Positions 17,343-26,525 are shown, counted from the stretch's first letter. The stretch: DNA of 64,000 bases from Jejuia algarum (GCA_947495775.1 CANMAQ010000004.1:222641-286640); one strand, 5' to 3'. Notes: generated from the letters alone by a model not told the origin. A program made the numbers and translations.

Positions 17343-19118
17343 TTAACGTCTTGAACGTCTAGGTCTAGAGCTTGCAAATTCGTTAGAATTGGAACGTCTA
17401 GGTTTCGATTTGTTATCGCTTCTACGTTTTTTGTGTTCGCCTCCAGAAGAAGCACCACCTTTTCTGTCGTCACGACGTTTTCCTCTGCCTCTATCTCTGC
17501 GCCCTCCGCCACTGCGTCCGCGATTTTCAGAAACTTCAACGTTTACAAAACGACCGTCATGTTTAAAGTCGGTAAAGAATGCTAATACTTTCTCTTTTAA
17601 TTCATTTTCTGTATTAAAGAAAGAGAAACTGTCTTTAACTTCTACTTTGAAGACGTCGTCTCTACCAAGTTCTAAAATCTCTTTTAAGAAATCTTTTAAG
17701 CTCATCCAGTCGTATCCATCTTTTTTACCAACATTAATGAAATAACGTGTGGATTTAGAGTTACTTTCTCCAGAGCGGCTTTCGTCAAAAGATCCTGATA
17801 TGTTAAGATCTGATGCTTTTTGGTAGTAATTGTAAAAACGTGAAAATTCTACAGAGAAGAATTTTTTAATCAATTCGTCTTTACTCGTATCTTCAAAAAG
17901 TGAGTTGATATCTCCTAAATAAGCATCAATATCGGTGTTGACTTCTGTACTGTGTACTTTTTTAGCCAAAGACATCAATTGTACTTCACAGATTTCCATA
18001 CCATTTGGTACGTCTTTCTTTTCAAACGCCTTCTTTATAATACGTTCAATACTTTTTATTTTACGAACTTCACTTTTAGAAACGATAACCATAGAGACCC
18101 CTGTTTTACCAGCACGGCCAGTTCTACCAGAACGGTGTGTATAGGTTTCGATTTCATCTGGAAGTTGGTAATTGATCACATGCGTAATATCATCGACATC
18201 AATACCACGAGCGGCAACATCTGTCGCTACTAACATTTGAATTTGGTTGTTTCTAAAGGACTTCATGACCAAATCACGTTGATTCTGACTTAAATCACCA
18301 TGGAGTGCTCCAGCATTGTAGCCATCTTCAATTAAACGCTCTGCTACTTTTTGAGTGTCGCGTTTTGTTCTACAGAATACAACAGAAAAGATATCTGGAT
18401 TAGCATCTGCCAATCGTTTTAAAGCTTGATAACGGTCTCTGGCGTTTACAAGGTAATATTCGTGTGTTACATTTTTGCTACCTTCATTTTTATGACCTAC
18501 TGTAATTTCTTGCGGTTGGTGCATGAAGTTTTTAGCAATTGCAGCCACTTCTTTAGGCATAGTTGCTGAAAATAACCAAGTGTTTTTATCTTCTGGTGTG
18601 TGTGATAAAATCTCTGTAATATCTTCCTTGAAGCCCATATTAAGCATCTCATCAGCCTCATCTAAAACCGAATATTCAATTTTAGAGATATCCACTAAAC
18701 GTCTGCTTATCATATCTTTCATACGGCCAGGAGTAGCGACGATAATTTGTGCGCCACGCTTTACTTCTCTAGCTTGATCGGTGATACTTGCACCACCATA
18801 AATAGCAGCGACATTAAGACCTTTACAATATTTACCATACAATTTCATCTCATTGGCTATCTGTAAGCACAATTCGCGAGTTGGTGATAAAATTAAACCT
18901 TGTGTGGTACGGCTATTAATATCGATTTTATGAAGCATTGGAAAGCCAAAAGCAGCAGTTTTACCTGTTCCTGTTTGTGCTAATGCTACTAAATCGGTTT
19001 CTGAATTTAAAAGAATTGGAATGGCTTTATCCTGTACCTCACTTGGTTTTTCAAATCCTAAATCTGTGATGGCTTGTAAAAGGTCTTCATTAAGACCTAA
19101 ATCGTGAAATGTGTTCAT
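17343..19118 (-). CDS. DEAD-box ATP-dependent RNA helicase with DbpA-type RNA-binding domain
   Basis: A 591-aa helicase. N-terminal Q-motif region (LGFEKPSEVQDKAIP), motif I AQTGTGKTAAF, PTRELCLQ, TPGRMKD, VLDEADEML, FSATMP, ARGIDVDDITHVINY and HRSGRTGRAGKTG follow in order over residues about 5-375. A linker and a DbpA-like RNA-binding domain (about 470-545, KKDGYDWMSLKDFL to GRFVNVEVSE) precede a very basic Arg/Gly/Ser-rich tail (to RPRRSRR). This is the CsdA/DeaD layout; roles in ribosome assembly, mRNA turnover and cold growth are known for the family. The mRNA seems to carry a structured leader of about 125 nt (19119-19245) with three hairpins, consistent with autoregulation as seen in cold-shock helicases. 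Single gene. Confidence 0.93.
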   Translation of the reverse strand: MNTFHDLGLNEDLLQAITDLGFEKPSEVQDKAIPILLNSETDLVALAQTGTGKTAAFGFPMLHKIDINSRTTQGLILSPTRELCLQIANEMKLYGKYCKGLNVAAIYGGASITDQAREVKRGAQIIVATPGRMKDMISRRLVDISKIEYSVLDEADEMLNMGFKEDITEILSHTPEDKNTWLFSATMPKEVAAIAKNFMHQPQEITVGHKNEGSKNVTHEYYLVNARDRYQALKRLADANPDIFSVVFCRTKRDTQKVAERLIEDGYNAGALHGDLSQNQRDLVMKSFRNNQIQMLVATDVAARGIDVDDITHVINYQLPDEIETYTHRSGRTGRAGKTGVSMVIVSKSEVRKIKSIERIIKKAFEKKDVPNGMEICEVQLMSLAKKVHSTEVNTDIDAYLGDINSLFEDTSKDELIKKFFSVEFSRFYNYYQKASDLNISGSFDESRSGESNSKSTRYFINVGKKDGYDWMSLKDFLKEILELGRDDVFKVEVKDSFSFFNTENELKEKVLAFFTDFKHDGRFVNVEVSENRGRSGGGRRDRGRGKRRDDRKGGASSGGEHKKRRSDNKSKPRRSNSNEFASSRPRRSRR

Positions 19119-19245
19119 CTAAAATAATATATGTATGCGATTTATCATGTAGTGTTACACAAGAAGGGAATCGACATACTTTTTACCTAAACTTCTAGTA
19201 ACACATCCTCACCCTGAGGACTATAAACTCATCTTTTGAGTTTTA
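19119..19245 (-). promoter_or_regulatory. Structured 5' leader of the DEAD-box helicase mRNA
   Basis: Between the candidate -7 box at 19252-19259 and the ATG at 19118 the minus-strand transcript would contain three hairpins: AAACTCA/TGAGTTT (19225-19243), TCCTCA-ggg-TGAGGA (19206-19220, perfect) and a longer one in which GTGTTAC pairs with GTAACAC and AGAAG with CTTCT (19153-19205). Whether this is a thermosensor, helicase-binding site or protein-binding leader cannot be told from sequence. Confidence 0.5.
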
Positions 19246-19251
19246 AAGCTG

Positions 19252-19259
19252 CAAATATA
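19252..19259 (-). promoter_or_regulatory. Candidate -7 element of the helicase gene
   Basis: On the minus strand the bases read TATATTTG, matching TAnnTTTG. A TTTG lies upstream at 19278-19275, but with only about 15 bp between boxes, shorter than the usual 17-21. Confidence 0.4.
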
Positions 19260-19393
19260 CATTATTAATCGATGCAAATAACTACAGATATGAAATGATA
19301 GGGTATTACCGCTTTTTTTTCAAATGTATAAGAGATTAATGTTGTTTTTTCGTTAGTATTGTAAGATAATAAACCAAACTAAACTAAATTAAA

Positions 19394-20137
19394 ATGAAAA
19401 AATTATTAGCAGCTGTACTGGCACTATCTTTTTTAGGATGTCAAGATGATTTAAACAATAGCACTACAGAAACACCGCAGCAATCTGTTGCACCAGATGT
19501 AATCTCTAAATTAGAAACACTGGGTTACAATACCACAGACATTCCTGTGTATGAAGCGAACACTAGTTATATTGTAGAAGGGGATATGGTGTTTACAGAT
19601 GAAGACCTAAACAATGCCTTAGCGGGAAAGCAACGGCGCACACGGCAGTTAATTGCTTGCGAAAACCGGTTAAATATTCGTATAAAAAATGACCTGTCTG
19701 GAGTGCATTCGAGAGCATTAGAAACTGCTGTCTCTAATTGGAATTCTAACGCTAACAGTCTTGTGAGTTTAACGATAGCAAATCGAAATACAACGATGAC
19801 GGTGAGGTTTGCTAGAGCAAATGATAATCTTGCGAGTACTACAGCGGCAGCCGCTTCTGGACCAAGAAATGGTTTGGCAGGAAGTTTAATTCGTGTGAAT
19901 AGAGAACGCTTGGGGAATGCACCGTGGGAGCGTGTTTTAACTCACGAGTTAGGGCATACCATTGGTTTTGCACATACAAACACTAATGAAGGTACTTTTA
20001 TTAGAGGGTCTTTGCGAAATGATGCTAGTTCTATAATGAATTCTGGTGGGAATGCAGGATGTTGTATTTCTAGAGGAGACAGAGATGCTTTAGACCTATT
20101 GTACGGCGACTGCGAAGCCACTCCGCCTAACCGGTAA
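19394..20137 (+). CDS. M57-type zinc metalloprotease lipoprotein
   Basis: A 247-aa lipoprotein: MKKLLAAVLALSFLGC gives a signal peptide II with the lipidated cysteine at residue 16. The catalytic motif HELGHTIGFAHTN is a complete HExxHxxGxxH metzincin-type zinc site, and the surroundings (preceding WERVLTHELGH, following SIMNSGG) match the Bacteroidota dual-action HEIGH (Peptidase M57) family. SIMNS supplies the Met-turn. The N-terminal region (about 17-85) with ALAGKQRRTRQL looks like a pro-region with a basic cleavage site. Expected at the outer membrane or cell surface, degrading extracellular protein; substrate unknown. Monocistronic, divergent from the helicase gene, closed by the terminator at 20177. 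Confidence 0.88.
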   Translation: MKKLLAAVLALSFLGCQDDLNNSTTETPQQSVAPDVISKLETLGYNTTDIPVYEANTSYIVEGDMVFTDEDLNNALAGKQRRTRQLIACENRLNIRIKNDLSGVHSRALETAVSNWNSNANSLVSLTIANRNTTMTVRFARANDNLASTTAAAASGPRNGLAGSLIRVNRERLGNAPWERVLTHELGHTIGFAHTNTNEGTFIRGSLRNDASSIMNSGGNAGCCISRGDRDALDLLYGDCEATPPNR

Positions 20138-20176
20138 TAATAGATACAGTCTGTAGAATAGACACGACACTATATA

Positions 20177-20213
20177 GAAAAGGCTCGAATTAATAATTAA
20201 TCCGAGCCTTTTT
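20177..20213 (+). terminator. Intrinsic terminator of the M57 protease gene
   Basis: AAAAGGCTCG pairs perfectly with CGAGCCTTTT around a 13-nt AT loop that can itself fold (AATTAATAATTAATC), followed by T residues. It lies 40 bp after the stop. Confidence 0.9.
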
Positions 20214-20275
20214 AGTCGTATCGATGCACCTGTGTGTGTCCACATGTACACTGTTAATAGGTACAAACGCTAATT

Positions 20276-20449
20276 TAACCCGAATTATGCGATAGAGCAT
20301 TGTCGTGAAGCTTTGAGATACCATAAATACTGACTTTTTCTTGATTTTAGCATAGCATCGCTATGGTTAAATTGAAAAAAGTAGTGTAGCGCCAGTATTT
20401 GCAGTAGCTCAAAGGTGTAATAGATGTTCTATCGCATAAAGCGGGTTTA
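20276..20449 (-). repeat. Dispersed repeat with inverted ends, copy C (reverse orientation)
   Basis: Ends TTTAACCCGAATTATGCGATAGA and, reversed, the same to within a few bases (inner edge TCTATCGCATAAAGCGGGTT). Successive inner blocks also pair (CTTTGAGATACC with the CTCAAAGGT side; AAATACTGAC with GCCAGTATTT; TTTAGCATAGC with GCTATGGTTAAA), so nearly the full 170 bp is one nested palindrome. Its reverse strand aligns with copies A and B. The right end overlaps the last codon of the gene at 20447. Confidence 0.75.
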
Positions 20450-21328
20450 AGACTTCATTTGTGCTAATTGCGCCTTAGTATAGCCATTGTTAAATGTCAC
20501 ATTTGTTGTGTTTTGATCTACCATAGGTGTGTAACCATTGCCATCTTTGGCAGGTGAAAACATTTGACGTCTTGTAATAACGTGTACACCGTTTATTTCT
20601 TTATACGTTAACTTTGCCAATAGTATAGGCTCCATAATTTTAAATGCAGGGATAGAGAATTTAAATTGTTCTACCAAGTGGGTTTCAGGATTCACATAAA
20701 GGACATAAATGTCATTGGCCTGTTTTTTTGTAATTTCAGGATCGTAAGTGACTAAAAGTTTGTCATAGGTATTACCGTCTAAAACTTCCTGCCCCTCGTA
20801 CGTGTATACTGTTCCAGGATCTCCTAATTTGAACATCATTGTAAACCACATGTAATTGGCTTGGCGTAAAAATTGACCAACACCAACAATAGCAGGATCT
20901 TCTACCGCCTTGTTATTATTGTATACAAATGCCTTCTCACCGTCATAAAATTGAATCACATCACCTTTAAGTTGAGGGGCTACGTTAATTTCGTGGTCTG
21001 TATATTTGGCCCAAGACGCTTCGTTACTAAAAATGTAACGCTCTGTAGAAATGTCTTTTTTGCCATCTGGATGTACATAACTGTAATTAAAAGAAACGTC
21101 TTTTAAGGCTTTTAAATTCTCAAAACCGCCGTTGGCAGTAGCAATTGCGTTTATAATTGTTTTAGGCGCACTAGTGTCGTAAACAACAGCAGGTTTTTGC
21201 ACTTCTGCTTTAGGCATAACCTCTTTTTCTATTGGAGCTGGAGTTGTTTTGTCTTTACAGCTATAAGTTAAAGACAGAGTGATTAATAGGAGTGCTAATA
21301 GAGGTGTATTTAGTTTTAAAAGTTTCAT
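20447..21328 (-). CDS. DUF6503-like lipoprotein
   Basis: A 293-aa lipoprotein; the signal peptide MKLLKLNTPLLALLLITLSLTYSC ends at a lipobox cysteine near residue 24. A Pro/Lys-rich linker is followed by a beta-rich domain that recalls the LolA/LppX-like half-barrel of uncharacterised Bacteroidota proteins: GGFENLKALKDVSFNYSYVH, YIFSNEASWAKY, GDVIQFYDGEKAFVY, LDGNTYDKLLVTYDPE and LYVNPETHLVEQFKFSI. The pattern (outer-membrane lipoprotein with a lipid- or ligand-holding fold) is inference. A second relative is encoded at 27666-28409. The C-terminal codons abut the end of repeat copy C, which supplies the downstream region. Confidence 0.7.
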   Translation of the reverse strand: MKLLKLNTPLLALLLITLSLTYSCKDKTTPAPIEKEVMPKAEVQKPAVVYDTSAPKTIINAIATANGGFENLKALKDVSFNYSYVHPDGKKDISTERYIFSNEASWAKYTDHEINVAPQLKGDVIQFYDGEKAFVYNNNKAVEDPAIVGVGQFLRQANYMWFTMMFKLGDPGTVYTYEGQEVLDGNTYDKLLVTYDPEITKKQANDIYVLYVNPETHLVEQFKFSIPAFKIMEPILLAKLTYKEINGVHVITRRQMFSPAKDGNGYTPMVDQNTTNVTFNNGYTKAQLAQMKS

Positions 21329-21432
21329 TGTTTTTTGTTTAGTTTCTAAATTATGACCTACTGTAGTCGTAAGTTATATAAAACCTTACAAGATAATGTG
21401 TTTTTTAGTCCATTTTAATAGAGACAAGCTTG

Positions 21433-22680
21433 TTAAATGGTGTTTTTAATCGTTTTTAAATTTTTAATACGCTGTAGCAATGTAGGGTGCGAGTAATGCA
21501 TAAAAACATAAGCGGGATGGGGAGTTAGGTTGCTTAAATTGTTTTTTGAAAGTTTTTTAAGTGAAGAGATTAAAGGTGCAGCGGCATAGGTATTTTTAGC
21601 ATAGTCGTCTGCTTGATATTCAAAGGCTCTAGAAAACAGATGCATTACCAAACCTGTGATTTCTGAAATAGGCGCATAGAGAAGCCCAAAAGCAATGAGC
21701 CCAATATGAAAACTAGGGGTTGAAACACCCAAAGCATTTGATAGTAGAGGGTTAGAAATAAATAAAGAAAGCAGATAAAGGGTTAACCCTGTGAGTAAGA
21801 TGGAGGCACATAAATTAAAAATAATATGCCTTTTCTTGTAATGACCAACTTCGTGTGCAAGGACAGCGACAATCTCCTCATCTTCTAGGTCATTAATTAA
21901 AGTATCATAAAGGGTTACACGTTTTTCACTCCCAAAACCAGAAAAATACGCATTGGCTTTGGTACTGCGTTTAGAGCCGTCTATCACAAAAATTTTATCA
22001 AGTTTAAACCCAACTGTTTCAGCATATGCAGAAATCTTATCGCGTAAAGGACCTTCTTCTAGAGGGGTTTGTTTGTTAAAAAGAGGAACGATTAATTTAG
22101 AGTAAAACATATTCATGAATAAAGTAAAAACGGCTACAAGCCCCCAAGCATACAGCCAAAAATAAGTGCCAGAGATATTGTAAAACCATATAATTAAGGC
22201 TAAAATACTACCGCCTACAACAGCCGTCATAAGCCAACCTTTAAGTTTATCTAAAAAAAAGAGTTTTCGCGTTGTTTTGTTGAAACCAAATTGTGTTTCG
22301 ATAACAAAAGTACTGTAGTAAGCGAAAGGAGTTGTTAAAATGTCGCTTCCAATCATGATGATGCCAAAGAAGATTAAAGCGTTACCGATAGGGGAGTCGC
22401 TGTAACTTCTGGCGATAGTGTCAATATATTCAAAACCATCAAAAGCTAAGAAAATAAGCGTAAGTGCCAATGAAAAAGCAGAAGTACGTATGCTGAATTT
22501 ATAAGTGACTGCCTTGTAATTTTGCGACTTTTGATAAGCTTCGGTATCATAGACATCCTTAAGTTCGTCAGGAAGTGTATCGTTAAAGTGTTTGGCATTT
22601 AAAGCGCCCAAAATTGTATCAACGCTAAAATTAATACTAATGATGGCGATTATAATGTAGAATAAAGTTGTTGCGGTCAT
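21433..22680 (-). CDS. M48 family metalloprotease, CAAX prenyl protease 1 / Ste24 type
   Basis: A 415-aa polytopic inner-membrane protease. About seven hydrophobic segments surround the zinc motif AVLAHEVGHYKKRH (HExxH) and the third ligand region EYQADDYAKN (E in ExxxD). The N-terminal CAAX-specific region (FNKTTRKLFFLDKLKGW) matches Ste24-like members, which in bacteria are believed to degrade misfolded membrane proteins rather than process prenylated ones. Length is typical. It is in a run of minus-strand genes with 48 bp to the methyltransferase at 22729, which lies upstream, so the two may be co-transcribed. Confidence 0.9.
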   Translation of the reverse strand: MTATTLFYIIIAIISINFSVDTILGALNAKHFNDTLPDELKDVYDTEAYQKSQNYKAVTYKFSIRTSAFSLALTLIFLAFDGFEYIDTIARSYSDSPIGNALIFFGIIMIGSDILTTPFAYYSTFVIETQFGFNKTTRKLFFLDKLKGWLMTAVVGGSILALIIWFYNISGTYFWLYAWGLVAVFTLFMNMFYSKLIVPLFNKQTPLEEGPLRDKISAYAETVGFKLDKIFVIDGSKRSTKANAYFSGFGSEKRVTLYDTLINDLEDEEIVAVLAHEVGHYKKRHIIFNLCASILLTGLTLYLLSLFISNPLLSNALGVSTPSFHIGLIAFGLLYAPISEITGLVMHLFSRAFEYQADDYAKNTYAAAPLISSLKKLSKNNLSNLTPHPAYVFMHYSHPTLLQRIKNLKTIKNTI

Positions 22681-22728
22681 GGTAATAGTATTTCGAAATG
22701 CTTGTGTCTCGAAAAGAAAATTATTAGG

Positions 22729-23523
22729 TTATAAAAAATGGCGCTGGCGTTTAGCTTCAAAAATAAGTATACCGGCAGCAACAGAAACATTCATTGAGTC
22801 TATAGCACCCTGCATAGGGATAATGATATTTTGAGTAGCATGTTCCAACCACTGCGGGCTCAGTCCAGTAGCTTCAGTACCTACAACAATGGCTGTTGGT
22901 TTAGAAAAGTCCTGCGTATGATAGGCCGTTGCGGCTTGTAAAGCGGCGCAATAAATATTGATGTTTTGTGCTTTTAGAAAACGAATAATAGCAGCAGTGG
23001 TACCAGTAACAATGGTGTTGGTGAAGAGGCAGCCTACACTAGAGCGAATAATATTAGGATTGTATAAATCGGTTTTTGGATTAGCGATAATTACAGCATC
23101 AACATGAGCAGCATCGGCAGTTCTTAAAATAGCGCCAATATTACCGGGTTTTTCAGGTGCTTCAGCAACTAAAATTAAAGGGGATTTTGTAGCAAAGCTT
23201 AGCGTATCTAGCACATGAGATTTCGATTTTGCTACTGCTAAAATACCTTCTGTAGTGGTTCTATAGGCTAATTTTTGATACACTTCTTTAGAAATCTCTA
23301 TAAGATGGACAGGTTGTTCAGTAAGGGCTTCTACCTGAGTTAAAGGACATAATTCAGGATAAAATAACAGAGTTTCTAATTGATAAGCGCCCGCGATAGC
23401 TAAGGCTATTTCACGTTGCCCTTCAATTAAAAAAAGACCATTTTTTTTGCGTTCACGCGATTTGTCTTTTAATTGTAAAAGCTGCTTGATGAGCGGATTT
23501 TGTATGCTTGAGATGTGTTTCAT
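22729..23523 (-). CDS. SPOUT-class 23S rRNA/tRNA 2'-O-methyltransferase (SpoU family)
   Basis: A 264-aa protein with an N-terminal L30e-like RNA-binding domain (SIQNPLIKQLLQLKDKSRER and FLIEGQREIALAI) and a C-terminal SpoU domain. Motif 1 is EKPGNIGAILRTADAAHVD, motif 2 AIVVGTEATGLSPQWL, motif 3 IPMQGAIDSMNVSVAAGILI. This arrangement is that of RlmB-like and related rRNA Gm methyltransferases. It differs from the TrmH gene at 15741, so the window holds two SPOUT enzymes. Exact target nucleotide is not predictable. It is upstream of the M48 protease gene, on the same strand. Confidence 0.88.
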   Translation of the reverse strand: MKHISSIQNPLIKQLLQLKDKSRERKKNGLFLIEGQREIALAIAGAYQLETLLFYPELCPLTQVEALTEQPVHLIEISKEVYQKLAYRTTTEGILAVAKSKSHVLDTLSFATKSPLILVAEAPEKPGNIGAILRTADAAHVDAVIIANPKTDLYNPNIIRSSVGCLFTNTIVTGTTAAIIRFLKAQNINIYCAALQAATAYHTQDFSKPTAIVVGTEATGLSPQWLEHATQNIIIPMQGAIDSMNVSVAAGILIFEAKRQRHFL

Positions 23524-23770
23524 AAGATGCGCACAAAAATAGCATTTTTAACCCTAATTATACTGTTTTAACGTTTAATGCAGGTTGGATACTACAATAA
23601 AATTAAAAATGATAACGAGGTCATTAAGACATTAACCGTTTTTCTATTTCGATGTAAAGTGGTGGTGTCTATTAAAATTAGAGTGTTGTTGTGCTCTAGT
23701 ATGGTATCGTTACAACATACTATTTTAAGAAGGAATGGCGAATTTAGGGTAAGGGTAAGAAGGTTGTAGG

Positions 23771-24838
23771 CTATAAAGGGTGGGCTTCTAAATAATTTAC
23801 GAGTAATGCGACCACATAGCTATAGCTTTCAATGCCTTTAGATTGATTGTTTGCTTTTAAAAAGAGGCTGTAAAAGCTTTTGAATAGAGGCTCTAGTGGA
23901 TTTTCATGATGCTTCCAGAATAAACGAGAAGTTTCGTAATTTTTTAAAATGCCTTTATTAATATCTGCCGCCAGATCTTCAAAAAGACATTTGTCACGGT
24001 AATAGATTTCATTTAAGCAAAAGCGTAAACCAAACGTAAGACCGCAATATTTAATATAAGGATCGTTAGAGTTCGAAGCTGCCATAAAGCCAATAAAGTT
24101 AGCTTCGTTTTCGGCAGCATATCCCAATTGATGCGCTACCTCATGAGCGGCTGTCGTAGGGAATTTGTACAGCGGAATTAAGCGGTTAACCTGAGCTTCG
24201 TTAGTAAGCGGATTAAGATAGCCACTAAACCCCATGTAACTTAAAGGAAAACTAAATAAGGATGATTTGGTGCTTTTAAGGGTATAATCCAATTTAGGAA
24301 ATGTCGTTTTTAAGTTGTCGTAAGCCTTCGGGATATGTTCGAAAATAGCTGTTCTATCATAAGGCATAATAACAGCGATAGTATCATGCGTAGCAACATT
24401 TAGATGTAAAGTGTTGGATGCTGCTATTAATGTTTCGGTAATAGAAACGAGTTGTGCTGTGGTATACTTTGAACTTAAGTTTAGGTTTTTATGTAAGGGT
24501 AAACGGTAGTAGTTTAGTGCCCATAGGCAATGAAACGCAAAATAAAGGAGTGCTACAGCGGCACTTACATCAATGCACCAACTTTTAAAATCTGTTCTAA
24601 GACGTTTTCTATGTTTTATAATCCACCAAAGGATGTATATAAGCCCTAATCCATAAACAATGTCTCCAAAAGAAAAAGGAAGCCAACCTAATGTGAAACG
24701 GGAAATTTTAGAAACGATAGGATATATGCCCTCACTATAATACTGTTCTACAAACTTAGGGTATCGCGATAGGAGTTTTACAAGAATGATTTGCGGTATA
24801 AGGCTTAGTGCAAGTATTAATTTCTTCTTGTGTAGCAT
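23771..24838 (-). CDS. DUF3810 family membrane protein with HExxH motif
   Basis: A 355-aa protein with three N-terminal hydrophobic segments (around KLILALSLIPQIILVKLL, FGDIVYGLGLIYILWWII and AAVALLYFAFHCLWAL) and a large extracytoplasmic or cytoplasmic C-terminal domain. That domain contains TTAAHEVAHQLGYAAENEANFIGF: HExxH plus a downstream ENEAN glutamate, the gluzincin zinc-site pattern. Hence a putative zinc metallopeptidase, although DUF3810 has no assigned activity that I know of. Other typical pieces are FSFPLSYMGFSGYLNPLT and LFWKHHENPLEPLF. Probably transcribed alone: 247 bp separate it from the next minus-strand gene downstream. Confidence 0.85.
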   Translation of the reverse strand: MLHKKKLILALSLIPQIILVKLLSRYPKFVEQYYSEGIYPIVSKISRFTLGWLPFSFGDIVYGLGLIYILWWIIKHRKRLRTDFKSWCIDVSAAVALLYFAFHCLWALNYYRLPLHKNLNLSSKYTTAQLVSITETLIAASNTLHLNVATHDTIAVIMPYDRTAIFEHIPKAYDNLKTTFPKLDYTLKSTKSSLFSFPLSYMGFSGYLNPLTNEAQVNRLIPLYKFPTTAAHEVAHQLGYAAENEANFIGFMAASNSNDPYIKYCGLTFGLRFCLNEIYYRDKCLFEDLAADINKGILKNYETSRLFWKHHENPLEPLFKSFYSLFLKANNQSKGIESYSYVVALLVNYLEAHPL

Positions 24839-25070
24839 GTGTCAAAAATAGTGAAAAATAACGCCTTCGCACAAAAGTCTTAGGCTTAGTACTATTGCGC
24901 TGTTGTTCTTTTGAGGATTGTTTAAAGAATGAGTGTTCTATCAGTTTGTTTATGTGATGTTTAGATGTTAGATCCCACATGAGACGCTGTGTCGAAAAAA
25001 GTATTTAATGGGGATAAGAATTTAAAACGATAATTCTTCATTAAATTAGCAAGCTATAAATCATGATATA

Positions 25071-26525
25071 ATGAGTCAAGACGTAAGACAGTTAGAACCT
25101 AGTGCCCTTTGGAATAAATTTGCAGATTTAAATGCGGTGCCCAGACCTTCAAAAAAAGAAGAGCGTGTTATTGCATTTATGCGAGATTTTGGAGCCAATT
25201 TAGGTTTAGAAACCCATGTAGATGAGGTAGGCAATGTTATTATAAAAAAGCCTGCAACACCAGGGATGGAAAACCGTACGCCTGTTGTGATGCAGTCTCA
25301 TTTGGATATGGTACATCAGAAAAATGCAGATACGGTATTCGATTTTAATACGCAGGGGATTGAAATGTATGTAGAAGGCGACTGGGTGAAAGCTAAGGGG
25401 ACCACTTTGGGAGCCGACAATGGCTTAGGTGTGGCTACAATAATGGCAGTATTAGAAAGTACTACAATAGCACACCCACCTTTAGAAGCGCTGTTTACTG
25501 TAGATGAAGAAACAGGAATGACTGGCGCTATGGGACTAAAGGGCGGACTGCTTACTGGAGGCATTTTATTAAATTTAGATACAGAAGAAGATGATGAAAT
25601 TGGAGTAGGTTGTGCTGGTGGTATAGATGTAACAGCAACGAGAACTTACAAAGAAGAAGACACACCAGAGTTTAAAATAGGGTTTGAAATTGTTGTAAAA
25701 GGTTTACAAGGAGGCCATTCTGGAATGCAGATTCATGAAGGGTTGGGTAATGCCAATAAAATCATGAACCGATTGCTGTTTGATGGATTTCAAAATTTTG
25801 GTTTGCGTATTTCTGAAATAGATGGCGGGAGTTTACGCAATGCGATTCCTAGAGAAAGTAAGGCTCTTGTGGCTATCGATGCGATGCACGAAGATGCCTT
25901 TTTATTAGAGTTAAACTTATTAGCCAATACTATAAAAAGGGAACTAAGTACAACAGAGCCCGAGTTGGATATTGCAGTATCTAAAAGCGAAACCCCAGAG
26001 GCAATCATGGATTTAGGAGTGCAAGAAGGTGTTACTAGGGCGCTATATGCCGCTTTGAATGGCGTGTACCGTATGAGTGCAGACATCCCAGATTTGGTAG
26101 AAACCTCTAATAACATAGCTAGAGTTCTTATAAAAGACGGAAACATAAGTATAGGATGTTTAACGCGGTCTTCGGTAGAAAGTTCTAAAATGGATTTGGC
26201 AAATATGCTGCGAGCTACCTTCGAATTAACAGGTTGTGAGGTCGAATTTTCTGGAGACTATCCAGGTTGGACACCGCGTATGGATTCCCCAGTTTTAAAA
26301 ACATTAACCACTGTATACGAAACCTTGAATAAGGATAAACCTCATGTTGCAGCATGCCATGCAGGTTTAGAATGCGGGATTTTAGGACAGAATTATCCAG
26401 ATATGGATATGATTAGTTTTGGACCTCATATAAAAGGAGCACATTCCCCCGATGAGCGCGCTCAAATTTCATCAGTACAAAAGTATTGGAAGTTTGTTGT
26501 AGAGGTGTTAAAAGCTATTGAATAG
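25071..26525 (+). CDS. pepD: Aminoacyl-histidine dipeptidase (cytosol non-specific dipeptidase, M20C)
   Basis: A 484-aa cytoplasmic di-zinc dipeptidase that hydrolyses Xaa-His and other dipeptides. The M20 landmarks are in order: MQSHLDMVHQKN (first zinc His-Asp), TLGADNGLGVATIMA (bridging Asp), FTVDEETGMTGAMGL (catalytic Glu-Glu), LLNLDTEEDDEIGVGCAGG, the lid domain with GLQGGHSGMQIHEG, AACHAGLECGIL and ISFGPHIKGAHSPDE (last zinc His). The length is as in the family. The start at 25071 fits the conserved LEP..LWNKF opening. Divergent from the DUF3810 gene. A hairpin at 26610-26654 separates it from the convergent gene. Confidence 0.94.
   Translation: MSQDVRQLEPSALWNKFADLNAVPRPSKKEERVIAFMRDFGANLGLETHVDEVGNVIIKKPATPGMENRTPVVMQSHLDMVHQKNADTVFDFNTQGIEMYVEGDWVKAKGTTLGADNGLGVATIMAVLESTTIAHPPLEALFTVDEETGMTGAMGLKGGLLTGGILLNLDTEEDDEIGVGCAGGIDVTATRTYKEEDTPEFKIGFEIVVKGLQGGHSGMQIHEGLGNANKIMNRLLFDGFQNFGLRISEIDGGSLRNAIPRESKALVAIDAMHEDAFLLELNLLANTIKRELSTTEPELDIAVSKSETPEAIMDLGVQEGVTRALYAALNGVYRMSADIPDLVETSNNIARVLIKDGNISIGCLTRSSVESSKMDLANMLRATFELTGCEVEFSGDYPGWTPRMDSPVLKTLTTVYETLNKDKPHVAACHAGLECGILGQNYPDMDMISFGPHIKGAHSPDERAQISSVQKYWKFVVEVLKAIE

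Noticed and set aside
23578..23769. 63-codon plus-strand frame between two minus-strand genes
   Set aside because: No family resemblance, basic and irregular composition, no promoter box; probably spacer DNA.
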